56,442 bases of DNA from Microbacteriaceae bacterium (GTDB lineage Bacteria > Actinomycetota > Actinomycetes > Actinomycetales > Microbacteriaceae): positions 1-56,442 of the forward strand of contig JACMNE010000069.1 in the NCBI GenBank assembly GCA_014378715.1, given 5' to 3'. Of this stretch, positions 25,165 through 33,410 are shown piece by piece. Numbering within the stretch: the stretch's first letter is position 1; the number at the start of each line of letters is the position of its first letter. The position numbers and the translations under genes are program-made. Below the pieces are notes generated by a model. It worked only from the letters and a program-made list of their open reading frames with translations, did no database searches and was not told the DNA's origin.

Positions 25165-25908
25165 ATGTCAGAAACAGTTCCTTCGTCGCGCGCTCCCCGC
25201 TCGGCTCAGGACCAGCGACGCCGGTCGCGTGGAGTCAAACTATTCATCCGCGACATCGTCGTGATCTTCCTCGCCGCGATCATCATCTCGGTCGGGATCA
25301 AGACCTATCTCATCCGGTCGTTCTACATTCCGTCCGGGTCGATGGAGAACACCCTCCAGGTCGACGACCGCATCATCGTCAATCAGCTCGTCCCCGGCCT
25401 CGTGCCCCTCGAGCGCGGCGATGTCGTCGTCTTCCGCGATCCGGGCGGCTGGCTGCCCCCCTCAGTCGCCGCCCCGTTGAACCCCGTCGCCGGCGCCATC
25501 GACTGGGTGTTCACGACCATCGGGCTGAGCGCGTCCGACAGCAACGACCACCTCATCAAGCGCGTCATCGGCCTGCCGGGCGACACCGTCACCTGCTGCA
25601 ACCCGCTCGGCCAGATGGAGGTCAACGGGGTCCCGCTCGACGAGCCGTACCTCAAGCTCCCCGACGGGGTCACGAAGGTGTCCGGGGACGACTTCTCGGT
25701 GACCGTGCCGGCCGACTCCCTCTGGGTCATGGGCGACAACCGCTACAGCTCGAAGGACTCCCGCTACAACACCGAGACCCCGAGCAAGGGGTTTGTGCCG
25801 ATCGATCACCTCGTCGGCCGTGCCTTCGTCGTGACCTGGCCGAGCTCCAACTGGTCCTGGCTCGACAACTACCCGGAGACCTTCCGTGGCGTCGGGAACG
25901 GCGGGTAG
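25165..25908 (+). CDS. lepB: Signal peptidase I
   Basis: A 247-residue P-type signal peptidase that cleaves Sec and Tat signal peptides outside the membrane. A basic N-terminal tail precedes one membrane segment at about residues 29-50. The catalytic Ser is S59 in IPSGSMENTL and the Lys general base is K132 in DHLIKRVIGLPGD; the later MGDNRYSSKDSR box is intact. There is no C-terminal membrane anchor. The start is ATG 25165, directly after the rplS terminator. It is followed by rnhB after 2 bases. A second, ER-type signal peptidase is encoded at 55568. Confidence 0.95.
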   Translation: MSETVPSSRAPRSAQDQRRRSRGVKLFIRDIVVIFLAAIIISVGIKTYLIRSFYIPSGSMENTLQVDDRIIVNQLVPGLVPLERGDVVVFRDPGGWLPPSVAAPLNPVAGAIDWVFTTIGLSASDSNDHLIKRVIGLPGDTVTCCNPLGQMEVNGVPLDEPYLKLPDGVTKVSGDDFSVTVPADSLWVMGDNRYSSKDSRYNTETPSKGFVPIDHLVGRAFVVTWPSSNWSWLDNYPETFRGVGNGG

Positions 25909-25910
25909 CG

Positions 25911-26570
25911 GTGGCCGTCGCCGACCCCACTCTCGAGGTCGAGCTCGCGCTGCACGGCGAGGGCCACCGCTTCGTCATCGGCTGCGATGAGGTCGGGCGC
26001 GGCGCGATCGCCGGGCCCGTCGCCGTGGGCCTCGCGGTCGTCGACCTCGACGTCGGCCCGTTCCCGGCCGGGCTGCGGGACTCGAAGCTGCTGAGTGAGA
26101 AGCGCCGCGAGGCCCTCGCTCCGTTGACCGCCGGCTGGGCCGTGCACAGCGCCGTCGGGCTCGCCTCGGCCGCGGAGGTCGACACGATCGGGCTCAGCGC
26201 CGCCCTGGGGCTGGCCGGCAAGCGTGCGCTCGGTCTGCTGCATGCCGCGGGCGCCGACATCCGCTCGTCGATCATTCTGCTCGACGGCGCGTTCGACTGG
26301 CTGACCCCGGCGCTGCAGACCGCGCTCCCGCTCCGTCTGCGGGTCAAGGCTGACCGGGACTGCGCGTCGGTGTCCGCGGCGTCGGTGGTCGCCAAGGTGC
26401 ACCGCGACCGGCTGATGATCGCCGCGGACGAGGCGATTCCCGGCTACGGCTGGGCCGGCAACAAGGGGTACGGGTCGGCCGGGCACTTCGCCGCGATCGC
26501 CGAGCTCGGCGCGACCCAGCTGCACCGGCGCACCTGGCTGAAGAGCGCGCCAGCTGGCGCGGGGGAGTGA
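25911..26570 (+). CDS. rnhB: Ribonuclease HII
   Basis: A 219-residue RNase HII that nicks DNA at embedded ribonucleotides. The active-site pair D26-E27 is in IGCDEVGRGAIAGP. DSKLLSEKRRE and KADRDCASVSAASVVAKVHRD supply the other acidic and basic residues, and GYGWAGNKGYGSAGH is the conserved C-terminal patch. The GTG at 25911 starts 2 bases after lepB ends, consistent with one operon. Confidence 0.95.
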   Translation: MAVADPTLEVELALHGEGHRFVIGCDEVGRGAIAGPVAVGLAVVDLDVGPFPAGLRDSKLLSEKRREALAPLTAGWAVHSAVGLASAAEVDTIGLSAALGLAGKRALGLLHAAGADIRSSIILLDGAFDWLTPALQTALPLRLRVKADRDCASVSAASVVAKVHRDRLMIAADEAIPGYGWAGNKGYGSAGHFAAIAELGATQLHRRTWLKSAPAGAGE

Positions 26571-26599
26571 GCGCCCCGGCGCGGCAGGTCAAACACTCG

Positions 26600-26605
26600 T
26601 AGGAT
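26600..26605 (+). promoter_or_regulatory. -10 box TAGGAT, leaderless start of the DUF2469 gene
   Basis: TAGGAT, 7 nt, then ATG at 26613, with no Shine-Dalgarno sequence. Confidence 0.6.
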
Positions 26606-26612
26606 TGTCGCA

Positions 26613-26936
26613 ATGGACGACGACGAGTTCGAGGACTACGACCGCGAGGTCGAACTGGCGCTGTACCGCGAGTATCGCGACGTGGTGTCCCAGTTCCGCT
26701 ATGTCGTGGAGACGGAGCGTCGCTTCTACCTCGCGAACGAGGTCGAGCTCGTGCGGCAGGACACCGAGCACGACTTCTACTTCGAGCTCACGATGCACGA
26801 CGTGTGGGTGTGGGACGTCTACCGCTCCGACCGCTTCGTGAAGAGCGTGCGGGTGCTGACCTTCAAGGACGTCAACGTCGAGGAGCTGTCGTCGAAGGAG
26901 CTTGAGCTCCCCAAGGAACTGGCTCTCGACGAGTAG
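26613..26936 (+). CDS. DUF2469 family protein
   Basis: A 107-residue acidic protein, complete and of the usual length. It begins with DDDEFEDYDREVELALYREYRDVVSQFRYVVETERRFYLAN, and DFYFELTMHDVWVWDVYR is characteristic. It is conserved across actinobacteria between rnhB and yraN, but I know of no established function. The leaderless-type promoter suggests steady expression separate from lepB-rnhB. Confidence 0.92.
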   Translation: MDDDEFEDYDREVELALYREYRDVVSQFRYVVETERRFYLANEVELVRQDTEHDFYFELTMHDVWVWDVYRSDRFVKSVRVLTFKDVNVEELSSKELELPKELALDE

Positions 26937-27023
26937 TCCTGGCCGACCTGTCCTCACCAAAGCGGATGTAGGGAGACTTTCGCACCTCGGTGCCGCGCGC
27001 CCGTTGTCGTTGCACCGCATCCG

Positions 27024-27046
27024 GCATCCTCGATGGCGGAGGATGC
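27024..27046 (+). promoter_or_regulatory. Hairpin covering the yraN ribosome binding site
   Basis: GCATCCTC (27024-27031) pairs perfectly with GAGGATGC (27039-27046) around a 7-base loop. The GGAGG of yraN is in the loop and right arm, and the ATG follows 1 base later at 27048. The hairpin would hide the site when formed. Confidence 0.5.
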
Positions 27047-27047
27047 G

Positions 27048-27404
27048 ATGGCCGCGAAAGACACACTGGGGCGTCTCGGTGAGGAGGTCGCCGCGCGGTT
27101 CCTCGCCGACGCGGGACTCGAGATCGTCGACCGCAACTGGCGCTGCCGTGCGGGGGAGATCGACATCGTCGCCAGGGAGGGCGATGAGCTGGTGTTCGTC
27201 GAGGTCAAGACGCGGTCGGGCGTCGGGTATGGGCATCCGTTCGAGGCCATCACCCCCCGCAAGCTCGCCCGGCTGAGGCGCCTCGCCGCCGAGTGGTGCA
27301 CAGCCCACCCCGCAACGGCGGCGACGCTGAGGATCGACGCGGTCGCCGTGATCGCGCCGATCGGTCGGGTGCCCGTTGTGGAGCACCTCAGGCGGGTGTT
27401 CTGA
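27048..27404 (+). CDS. YraN/UPF0102 endonuclease-like protein
   Basis: A 118-residue protein with the restriction-endonuclease-like core RNWRCRAGEIDIVAREGDELVFVEVKTRS, whose Glu, Asp and ExK residues match the PD-(D/E)xK pattern, followed by PRKLARLRRLAAEW. The biological role is not settled. It lies upstream of comM in many bacteria. The start is ATG 27048, because GGAGG precedes it at the right distance; an ATG at 27033 has no site. The stop overlaps the comM ATG (TGATG). Confidence 0.93.
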   Translation: MAAKDTLGRLGEEVAARFLADAGLEIVDRNWRCRAGEIDIVAREGDELVFVEVKTRSGVGYGHPFEAITPRKLARLRRLAAEWCTAHPATAATLRIDAVAVIAPIGRVPVVEHLRRVF

Positions 27405-28939
27405 TGTCGATGGGGCGCACCAGCGCCGTCGCGCTCTTCGGCCTCGCCGGGTCGCTCGTCGACGTCGAGGCGCACACCTCGAACGGGCTGCCCGCGTTCG
27501 TGCTCATCGGCCTGCCCGATGCGGCGCTGAACGAGGCGCGGGACCGGGTGCGGGCGGCGCTGGCGACCTCCGGCTGCGAGTTCCCGCGGCAGAGGCTCAC
27601 CGTGAACCTGTCTCCGGCGTCGCTGCCGAAGCACGGCTCCGCGTTCGACCTCGCCATCGCCATCGCGGTGCTCGTGGCGTCCGGGTCAGTGGGTCCCGCG
27701 TCGGTTCACCGGGTCGTGCACCTGGGTGAGCTCGGCCTCGACGGCCGGCTGCGGCCGGTCGCCGGCATCCTGCCGAGCGTGCTGGCGGCCCGTGGCGCCG
27801 GCGCCACGACCGTCATGGTGCCCGCCGGCAACGCGGGGGAGGCGGCCCTGGTTCCGGGCGTGCGGGTGGTGCCCGTCGCCTCACTGCGCGACGCCGCCAT
27901 CTGGCACGGAGGGGCGTTCGACGCGGTCGGGGTGGAGCCGGTCATGCCGCCGGCCGCGCAGGAGCAGGATCGAGTCGAACCGGAGCTCGCCGACGTGATC
28001 GGCAACAGCGACGCCGTCGAGGCGCTGCAGGTCGCCGCGGCTGGTGGGCACCACGTGTTCCTCCTCGGCCCGCCCGGGGCAGGTAAGACCATGCTCGCCG
28101 CCCGCCTCCCGGGCATCCTTCCCGACCTCGAAGCGGATGCCGCGCTCGAGGCGAGTTCCATCCGTTCCCTCAGCGGTGTGCCGGTCAGCGGCTCACTCCT
28201 GCGTCGGCCGCCCTTCGAGGCCCCGCATCACACCTCGTCCGCCGCGTCGATCGTCGGCGCCGGCAGCGGGATCATCCGGCCTGGCGCGGCGGTGCGCGCC
28301 TGCCACGGGGTGCTGTTCATGGACGAGGCGCCGGAGTTCGCGACATCCGCTCTGGATGCGCTGCGGCAGCCGCTGGAATCCGGGCAGGTGAGCATCCACC
28401 GGGCGAGCGCCGTGGCGCGGTTCCCCGCGAGGTTCCAGCTGGTCCTCGCCGCCAACCCGTGCCCGTGCGGGCAGTACGGGGCGCGCGACTCGGAGTGCGT
28501 CTGCCCTCCGGCGTCGCGACGGCGCTACCTCGCGCGGCTCTCCGGGCCGCTGCTCGACCGCATCGACATCCAGCTGCGCGTCGCCCGCATCTCGTCCGCG
28601 CACGTGCGGCTCGACACCGAGGCGCGGCACACCACGACCGCGGCGGCGCGCGCGAGGGTGACCGAGGCGCGCGCGGCGACCGCGACACGGCTGCGCGGCA
28701 CCCCGTGGACCCTCAACTCGCAGGTGCCAGGGCCCTGGCTGCGCGGGTCGCAGGCGCGACTCGGGCCGTCGACCACCGCGGCCATCGACCGCGCCCTTGA
28801 ACGCGGGGGCCTCACCATGCGCGGGTACGACCGGGTGCTGCGTCTGGCGTGGACGATCTCCGATCTCGACGGCACCGACCGTCCCGGCGCGGACCAGCTC
28901 GGTCGTGCGCTCTACCTGAGGAGGGCGATATCCGTATGA
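27404..28939 (+). CDS. comM: ComM/YifB-type Mg-chelatase-like AAA+ ATPase
   Basis: A 511-residue AAA+ protein. The N-terminal domain resembles the Lon C-terminal fold (AHTSNGLPAFVLIGLPDAAL). Walker A GPPGAGKTM, Walker B GVLFMDEAPEF and the C-terminal Mg-chelatase helical domain (RRYLARLSGPLLDRIDIQL) are present. The cysteines in NPCPCGQYGARDSECVCPP form the family zinc knuckle. In gammaproteobacteria ComM drives branch migration during natural transformation; in actinobacteria its role is less clear. It is translationally coupled to yraN (TGATG) and to dprA (ATGA). Confidence 0.94.
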   Translation: MSMGRTSAVALFGLAGSLVDVEAHTSNGLPAFVLIGLPDAALNEARDRVRAALATSGCEFPRQRLTVNLSPASLPKHGSAFDLAIAIAVLVASGSVGPASVHRVVHLGELGLDGRLRPVAGILPSVLAARGAGATTVMVPAGNAGEAALVPGVRVVPVASLRDAAIWHGGAFDAVGVEPVMPPAAQEQDRVEPELADVIGNSDAVEALQVAAAGGHHVFLLGPPGAGKTMLAARLPGILPDLEADAALEASSIRSLSGVPVSGSLLRRPPFEAPHHTSSAASIVGAGSGIIRPGAAVRACHGVLFMDEAPEFATSALDALRQPLESGQVSIHRASAVARFPARFQLVLAANPCPCGQYGARDSECVCPPASRRRYLARLSGPLLDRIDIQLRVARISSAHVRLDTEARHTTTAAARARVTEARAATATRLRGTPWTLNSQVPGPWLRGSQARLGPSTTAAIDRALERGGLTMRGYDRVLRLAWTISDLDGTDRPGADQLGRALYLRRAISV

Positions 28940-30225
28940 CCATGTTCGGGGTGAAGGAGGCTGCCGTCGCGCCCCTGGTGCGGCAGCTCGCCGGGGACAC
29001 TCTCGCGGTGGCCGAGATCCGGGACCGGTTCGCCAGGGCCACCTGGACCGGCATCGCGGAACCCGGCGACGCGGCGGCCGGCATGCTCATCGCCGGGCTC
29101 GGCGCGGGGCCCGCGCTCACCGCGGTGATCGAGCGGCGGACGGCGCTGCGGATCGCGGAGCAGCTGGTCGGCGAGGCGGGGGGCGTGCCGGAGGCCGATC
29201 TGGCCGCGACACTCTCGGAGGCCCTCGCCCGCTGGACCCCGCGACTGTCCACGTCGACCGCCCTCGCCGCGCTGTCGCAGGCGGCCCGCTTCGGCTCGCA
29301 GTTGCTCATCCCCGGTGACCGGGGCTGGCCGGCCGGCGTCGACGACCTGGGACCGCACGCCCCGATCGCGCTGTGGCTCCGCGGGAGCCGCGACACCCTC
29401 GCATCCGCGCGCACCTCGATCGCTCTGGTCGGGGCCAGAGCGGCGACGGGCTACGGGGAGCATGTGGCGATGGAGGCGTCGGCCGGGCTCGTTGACCGCG
29501 GATACACGATCGTCTCCGGGGCGGCCTACGGCATCGACGGGATGGCGCACCGGGCGGCGCTCGCGAGTTCCGGGCAGACCATCGCGTTCCTCGCCGGGGG
29601 AGTAGACCGGTTCTATCCGAGCGGGCACGACGCGCTCCTCACCCGGATCGTCGAGAGCGGCGCGGTCGTCTCCGAGTTGCCGTGCGGCGCCCCGCCGACC
29701 AAGTGGCGGTTCCTCCAGCGGAACCGACTCATCGCGGCGTCCTCGCTGGCGACGGTGGTACTCGAGGCGGGGTGGCGGTCCGGGTCGTTGAACACGGCGG
29801 GCCACGCCGCCGGACTCGGCCGTGCGCTCGGTGCCGTACCCGGGCCGGTGACCAGTGCCGCGTCGGCCGGCTGCCACCGGCTGATCCGGGACTTCGCGGC
29901 GACTTGCGTGACGAACCCCGACGAGATGGCCGAGCTGGCGCCGCTCCCGGCTCCCAGGAGTGGCCTGGCCGGGGAGCTCCCGGCTTCGGGGGCGCTCCTG
30001 GGGTCGGGCGAGGGTGGCGACGGCATCGGCCGCGAGGGGATCGGCGACAGCTCGAACGTGACGCGTGTCGTCGATGCCCTGAGCGTGCGCTCGCCGCGCA
30101 CGAGCGAGGACATCGCGTCGCGGTCGGGCCTGTCCACCGCTCAGGTGCGGGCGGCGCTGGGCACCCTGGCGCTCGACGGCCGGGCCGCCGAGCGCGACCG
30201 GGGCTGGGTCGTCGTGCGGCGGTAG
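28936..30225 (+). CDS. dprA: DNA processing protein DprA
   Basis: A 429-residue protein that loads RecA on incoming single-stranded DNA. The Rossmann-like core runs from IALVGARAATGYGEHVA to GALGAVPGPVTS and includes YTIVSGAAYGIDGMAHRAAL and KWRFLQRNRLIAASS. A C-terminal winged helix lies at about residues 370-429 (RSPRTSEDIASRSGLSTAQVRAAL). A 25-residue Gly/Ser-rich linker precedes it. The start overlaps the comM stop (ATGA); an alternative ATG is two codons later. No com pilus or ComEC genes are in the window. Confidence 0.95.
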   Translation: MTMFGVKEAAVAPLVRQLAGDTLAVAEIRDRFARATWTGIAEPGDAAAGMLIAGLGAGPALTAVIERRTALRIAEQLVGEAGGVPEADLAATLSEALARWTPRLSTSTALAALSQAARFGSQLLIPGDRGWPAGVDDLGPHAPIALWLRGSRDTLASARTSIALVGARAATGYGEHVAMEASAGLVDRGYTIVSGAAYGIDGMAHRAALASSGQTIAFLAGGVDRFYPSGHDALLTRIVESGAVVSELPCGAPPTKWRFLQRNRLIAASSLATVVLEAGWRSGSLNTAGHAAGLGRALGAVPGPVTSAASAGCHRLIRDFAATCVTNPDEMAELAPLPAPRSGLAGELPASGALLGSGEGGDGIGREGIGDSSNVTRVVDALSVRSPRTSEDIASRSGLSTAQVRAALGTLALDGRAAERDRGWVVVRR

Positions 30226-30288
30226 GGCAGGCGGTAGGGCGCGGCGGCATCTGGCGGCGTGCTCCGGGCGAATGTCGCCGGCCGCCCG

Positions 30289-30294
30289 TACGCT
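30289..30294 (+). promoter_or_regulatory. -10 box TACGCT, leaderless start of the phosphodiesterase gene
   Basis: TACGCT, 6 nt, then GTG at 30301, with no Shine-Dalgarno sequence. Confidence 0.55.
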
Positions 30295-30300
30295 GGGCGC

Positions 30301-31227
30301 GTGATCCAACTCGGCCAGTACCCCGCCCCGGCGCACACAATCGCGCACTTCAGCGACCCGCACTTCCTGGCTGGCAACCGCGAACTCTTCGGCGCCGTCG
30401 ACACCCAGCACAACCTCGCGCAGGCGCTCTCGCAACTGGAGCGCTCCGGTGCCCGGCCCGAAGCGATCGTTTTCACGGGTGACCTCGCCGACCTCGGCGA
30501 GCCGGAGGCCTACGCCCGGCTGCTCGGCATCGTCGACCCGATCGCTGCCCGAATGGGCGCGACGATCGTCTGGGTCATGGGTAACCACGACGAACGCGTG
30601 CCGTTCGAGGCGGGCCTCTTCGGCGGCGCCGGCTCGACGGACCCGCAGGACCGCGTGTACGACTTCGGCGGACTCCGCGTGATCGCGCTCGACACCTCCG
30701 TTCCCGGCTATCACCACGGGGAGCTCTCCGACGCCCAGCTCGACTGGCTCGCCGCCGAGCTGGCCGTGCCCGCGCCGCACGGCACCCTCCTCGCCATGCA
30801 TCACCCGCCCGTGCCCACCCCGCTCGAGGTGATGGCGATTCTCGAGCTGCGCGAGCAGCCCCGCCTCGCCGACGTGCTCCGCGGCACCGACGTGCGCGGT
30901 ATCCTCGGCGGGCACCTCCACTACTCCACGCATTCGATGTTCGCCGGAATCCCCGTGAGCGTCTCATCGGCCACGTGCTACACCCTCGACATCAGCGCCC
31001 CGCCGAGCACCATGACCGGTGTCGGCGGCGGCCAGTCGTTCTCGCTCGTGCACGTCTACGACGACCGGGTCGTGCACTCCACCGTTCCGGTCGGTGACCC
31101 CGCGAAGGTCAGCGAGTTCACCGACACCTTCCTCGCGAAGATCGCCGCCATGTCCGCGGAGGAGCGCCTCGACACCTTCTCCCGCAAGTCCTCCACTGTC
31201 ACGGTCGCCGACGTCGAGGCGCTCTGA
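30301..31227 (+). CDS. CpdA-like metallophosphoesterase
   Basis: A 308-residue calcineurin-like phosphoesterase. All metal-site blocks are visible: [32 protein letters not shown] and GGHLHYSTH. This pattern resembles class III cyclic-nucleotide phosphodiesterases (CpdA/Rv0805), but substrate range is broad in the family. The C-terminal 60 residues lie beyond the core. The GTG at 30301 follows a leaderless-type promoter, and the TRANSLATION then begins directly at the first beta-strand. xerC starts 2 bases after its stop, so the two are probably co-transcribed. Confidence 0.9.
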   Translation: MIQLGQYPAPAHTIAHFSDPHFLAGNRELFGAVDTQHNLAQALSQLERSGARPEAIVFTGDLADLGEPEAYARLLGIVDPIAARMGATIVWVMGNHDERVPFEAGLFGGAGSTDPQDRVYDFGGLRVIALDTSVPGYHHGELSDAQLDWLAAELAVPAPHGTLLAMHHPPVPTPLEVMAILELREQPRLADVLRGTDVRGILGGHLHYSTHSMFAGIPVSVSSATCYTLDISAPPSTMTGVGGGQSFSLVHVYDDRVVHSTVPVGDPAKVSEFTDTFLAKIAAMSAEERLDTFSRKSSTVTVADVEAL

Positions 31228-31229
31228 CC

Positions 31230-32228
31230 GTGGACCTGCAGCACGCCATCGATGATTTCTCGGCCTATCTCGAGCACGAGCGCGGCTACAGCCCGCACAC
31301 GCTCAGGTCCTACCGTTCCGACCTTGCCGGGTTCCGCGAATTCGCCGCCACCCACGGGGTGGCCTCCCCCGACGACATCAGCCTCGACGTGCTGCGCGAC
31401 TGGCTCTGGCACGGGTCCCAGGCTGGGGCAGCCAAGTCCACGCTCGCCCGCCGTGCGGCAGCGGTGCGCAGTTTCACCGCCTGGCTCACCCGCACCGACA
31501 TCATCGAAGCGGATGCCGCGGCCCGACTCCGCGCTCCCAAGCCCGACCGCCACCTCCCCCGCGTCCTCACCCGCCAGCAGATCGACGACATCCTGACCTC
31601 CCTCACCTTCCGCGCGGGCTCCGGAGACCCGGGTGCGGTGCGCGACCTCGCCGTGGTCGAGATCCTCTACGCGTCGGCGCTCCGGGTCAGCGAGGTCGCC
31701 GGACTCGACGTCGGAAGTGTCGACCTCGGCAACCTCACCGTGCGGGTGATGGGCAAGGGGTCGAAGGAGCGGGTCGTGCCCTTCGGGGTCCCCGCACGGC
31801 GCGCGATCGAGCGCTACCTCGACATCGCGCGCCCGCGCCTGGTGGCCGCGCAGCGGCCAGTGGCCAGTGGTGCGGTGAGCTCAGAGTCTTCGTCCTCGGG
31901 ACGCACCTCATCCGCGTCGGACGGTGGCGTTTCTGGCGCGGCGCCGGCCCGTGGTGCTCTGTTCCTCGGGCCGCGGGGTGGGCGCATCGGCACCCGCACG
32001 ATCTACGACCTCGTCGCACGCCTTCTCTCCGACATCCCCGGTTCCGGGCCGTCCGGCCCCCACGCGCTGCGGCACACCGCGGCCACCCACCTCCTCGACG
32101 GCGGCGCCGATCTCCGCGCGGTGCAGGAGCTCCTCGGCCATGCGAGCCTGGGCACCACGCAGATCTACACCCATGTGTCCACGGAGCGGCTCAAGGAGAG
32201 CTACCGCCTGGCGCATCCTCGCGCCTGA
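31230..32228 (+). CDS. xerC: Tyrosine recombinase XerC, with unusual insertion
   Basis: A 332-residue site-specific recombinase that resolves chromosome dimers at dif. The N-terminal SAM-like domain (about 1-100) is followed by the catalytic domain with R152 (ALRVSEVAG), K176 ([10 protein letters not shown]), H278 and R281 ([10 protein letters not shown]), H304 ([11 protein letters not shown]) and Y313 (IYTHVS). All six catalytic residues are present. Xer proteins are usually near 300 residues. The extra length is a Ser/Gly/Ala-rich insertion at about residues 211-241. It sits between the K176 hairpin and the HxxR helix. Confidence 0.93.
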   Translation: MDLQHAIDDFSAYLEHERGYSPHTLRSYRSDLAGFREFAATHGVASPDDISLDVLRDWLWHGSQAGAAKSTLARRAAAVRSFTAWLTRTDIIEADAAARLRAPKPDRHLPRVLTRQQIDDILTSLTFRAGSGDPGAVRDLAVVEILYASALRVSEVAGLDVGSVDLGNLTVRVMGKGSKERVVPFGVPARRAIERYLDIARPRLVAAQRPVASGAVSSESSSSGRTSSASDGGVSGAAPARGALFLGPRGGRIGTRTIYDLVARLLSDIPGSGPSGPHALRHTAATHLLDGGADLRAVQELLGHASLGTTQIYTHVSTERLKESYRLAHPRA

Positions 32229-32521
32229 CCTCCGCGCCGGCCTGAGGGTGGCCCGCTGGACGGGTCCGCTACCCGCGCGTGCGCAGTTCACACGCGCACC
32301 GGCGAAACCGGCGCCAAAGCCGCGGCGGGGTGGCAGATTCCCCGCCGCAATGTGGGGGGAGGGTGGTGGAACTGCGTCCGTATCGGCTCCGGTTCCCGTC
32401 GTTAGGAAGGAACGGCTGCTGCGCCCGCCGGATATGGGCGCCTGGCCGGGCCTGCAGACCTGCGCATACGCAGTTCACCCGCGCCCGCGATTACCCGCGC
32501 GACATCAGGCGCCGCCGGGCG
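32229..32521. repeat. Intergenic region rich in inverted repeats between xerC and the M23 gene
   Basis: This 293-base convergent gap has no gene. CGCAGTTCAC occurs at 32282-32291 and 32469-32478, with similar flanks, and as the inverse GAACTGCG at 32369-32376. Hairpins are GCGCGTG/CACGCGC (32275-32281 with 32291-32297), GCGGCGGGG/CCCCGCCGC (32322-32330 with 32340-32348) and CTGCG-CATA-CGCAG (32460-32473). There is no T-tract. It may end both transcripts or be a decayed small repeat element. Confidence 0.6.
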
Positions 32522-33097
32522 TCAGCCGGCCCGACGCGTCGGCAGCAGCACCGGGATCTCGATGCCGCCGAGGAAGAGCAGCGGGGAGACGTAGCGGCCG
32601 TCGCGGCGGGCGCCGAGGTGCACGCAGTCCGTGCAGTGGCTGGTCGACGCGGGCGTCACCGTGCCGATCTGCATACCGCGGGCCACGCTCGCGCCCTCGA
32701 CGAGGTCGGAGTCGACCGGTTCGATGCTCGACACCACCCCGTCAGCATGCGCGATCGACACCACGCCGCGGCCCCCGACCGACCCGACGAACGAGATCCC
32801 GCCGTCCGCCGGAGCGACCACGGTCGCGCCGACCGGCGCGCTGATGTCGATGCCGCGGTGTCCCCTCCCGTACTCCGACGCGGGTGCGACGAAACCGTGC
32901 GTGACGGTGTGGCCCGGCCCCACAGGCCAGGCCCACGTGGGGTGTCGCGCACCGGCCCCCACTGCAACCACCCCCGGCCCGGCTGCCGCTTCCGCCGTCG
33001 CCGGCCCACCCGCGGGAAGCGGGAGCGCGATGAGGCAGAGCACGATCACGAGACCACTGAGCCGGAATGGCCCGGCCACGGACGAGGGAAGCGACAT
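32522..33097 (-). CDS. Secreted M23-family peptidase (LytM domain)
   Basis: A 191-residue exported protein with a signal peptide (hydrophobic residues about 12-30, Ala-rich cleavage region near 35-39) and one LytM domain. The metal motif HxxxD is present as GHRGID (H80, D84). In canonical M23 enzymes the last motif is HxH; here it reads CVHLG, with Cys at the first position and H160 at the second. Two further cysteines (SHCTDC) are close. The substrate would be peptidoglycan, but activity is uncertain. The start is ATG 33097, giving a proper signal peptide, and CACACT lies 6 nt upstream. It diverges from rpsB. Confidence 0.88.
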   Translation of the reverse strand: MSLPSSVAGPFRLSGLVIVLCLIALPLPAGGPATAEAAAGPGVVAVGAGARHPTWAWPVGPGHTVTHGFVAPASEYGRGHRGIDISAPVGATVVAPADGGISFVGSVGGRGVVSIAHADGVVSSIEPVDSDLVEGASVARGMQIGTVTPASTSHCTDCVHLGARRDGRYVSPLLFLGGIEIPVLLPTRRAG

Positions 33098-33103
33098 CGT
33101 GAC

Positions 33104-33109
33104 AGTGTG
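33104..33109 (-). promoter_or_regulatory. -10 box CACACT, leaderless start of the M23 gene
   Basis: CACACT on the minus strand is followed by 6 nt and the ATG at 33097, with no Shine-Dalgarno sequence. Confidence 0.4.
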
Positions 33110-33191
33110 GCCGACGAATGACGGCGATCGGCGACGTCCGCTTGCCAAGTGGATAACGCGGGCGGCGCACACATCGGTGCAGGACCGGTGG

Positions 33192-33197
33192 TAACAT
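33192..33197 (+). promoter_or_regulatory. Candidate -10 box (TAACAT) of rpsB
   Basis: TAACAT lies in the 313-base gap before rpsB; CATTCT overlapping it is the alternative. Transcription would start near 33204. No clear -35 box. Confidence 0.4.
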
Positions 33198-33203
33198 TCT
33201 GGG

Positions 33204-33410
33204 AGCAGTGCGCGTGAGCGTGCTGACTACGCGTGCCCGCAGTGCCCCAGCAGATCACGATCTGCCGGAAGCATGTCACGCCATCCACTCGGTCCTGTTC
33301 ATTCAGGCGGATGTCTGCCGGGCACCAGGACCGCACCAACCGGTGCCGGTACAACTGAGAAGGCAGGCGACGACCACAGAAGGTCGCGCGTGCCAGTAAA
33401 GGAGACGGTC
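33204..33410 (+). ncRNA. Candidate structured leader RNA of rpsB-tsf
   Basis: The leader of about 200 bases holds the tetraloop hairpin GCAGAT-CACG-ATCTGC (33250-33265). A larger stem follows, with GGTCCTG (33291-33297) pairing with CAGGACC (33326-33332) and an inner GC-rich hairpin. A GGTGCCGG-rich hairpin comes next, then AAAGGAG before the ATG. Ribosomal protein S2 represses its own operon in E. coli. A comparable role here is inference. Confidence 0.4.
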
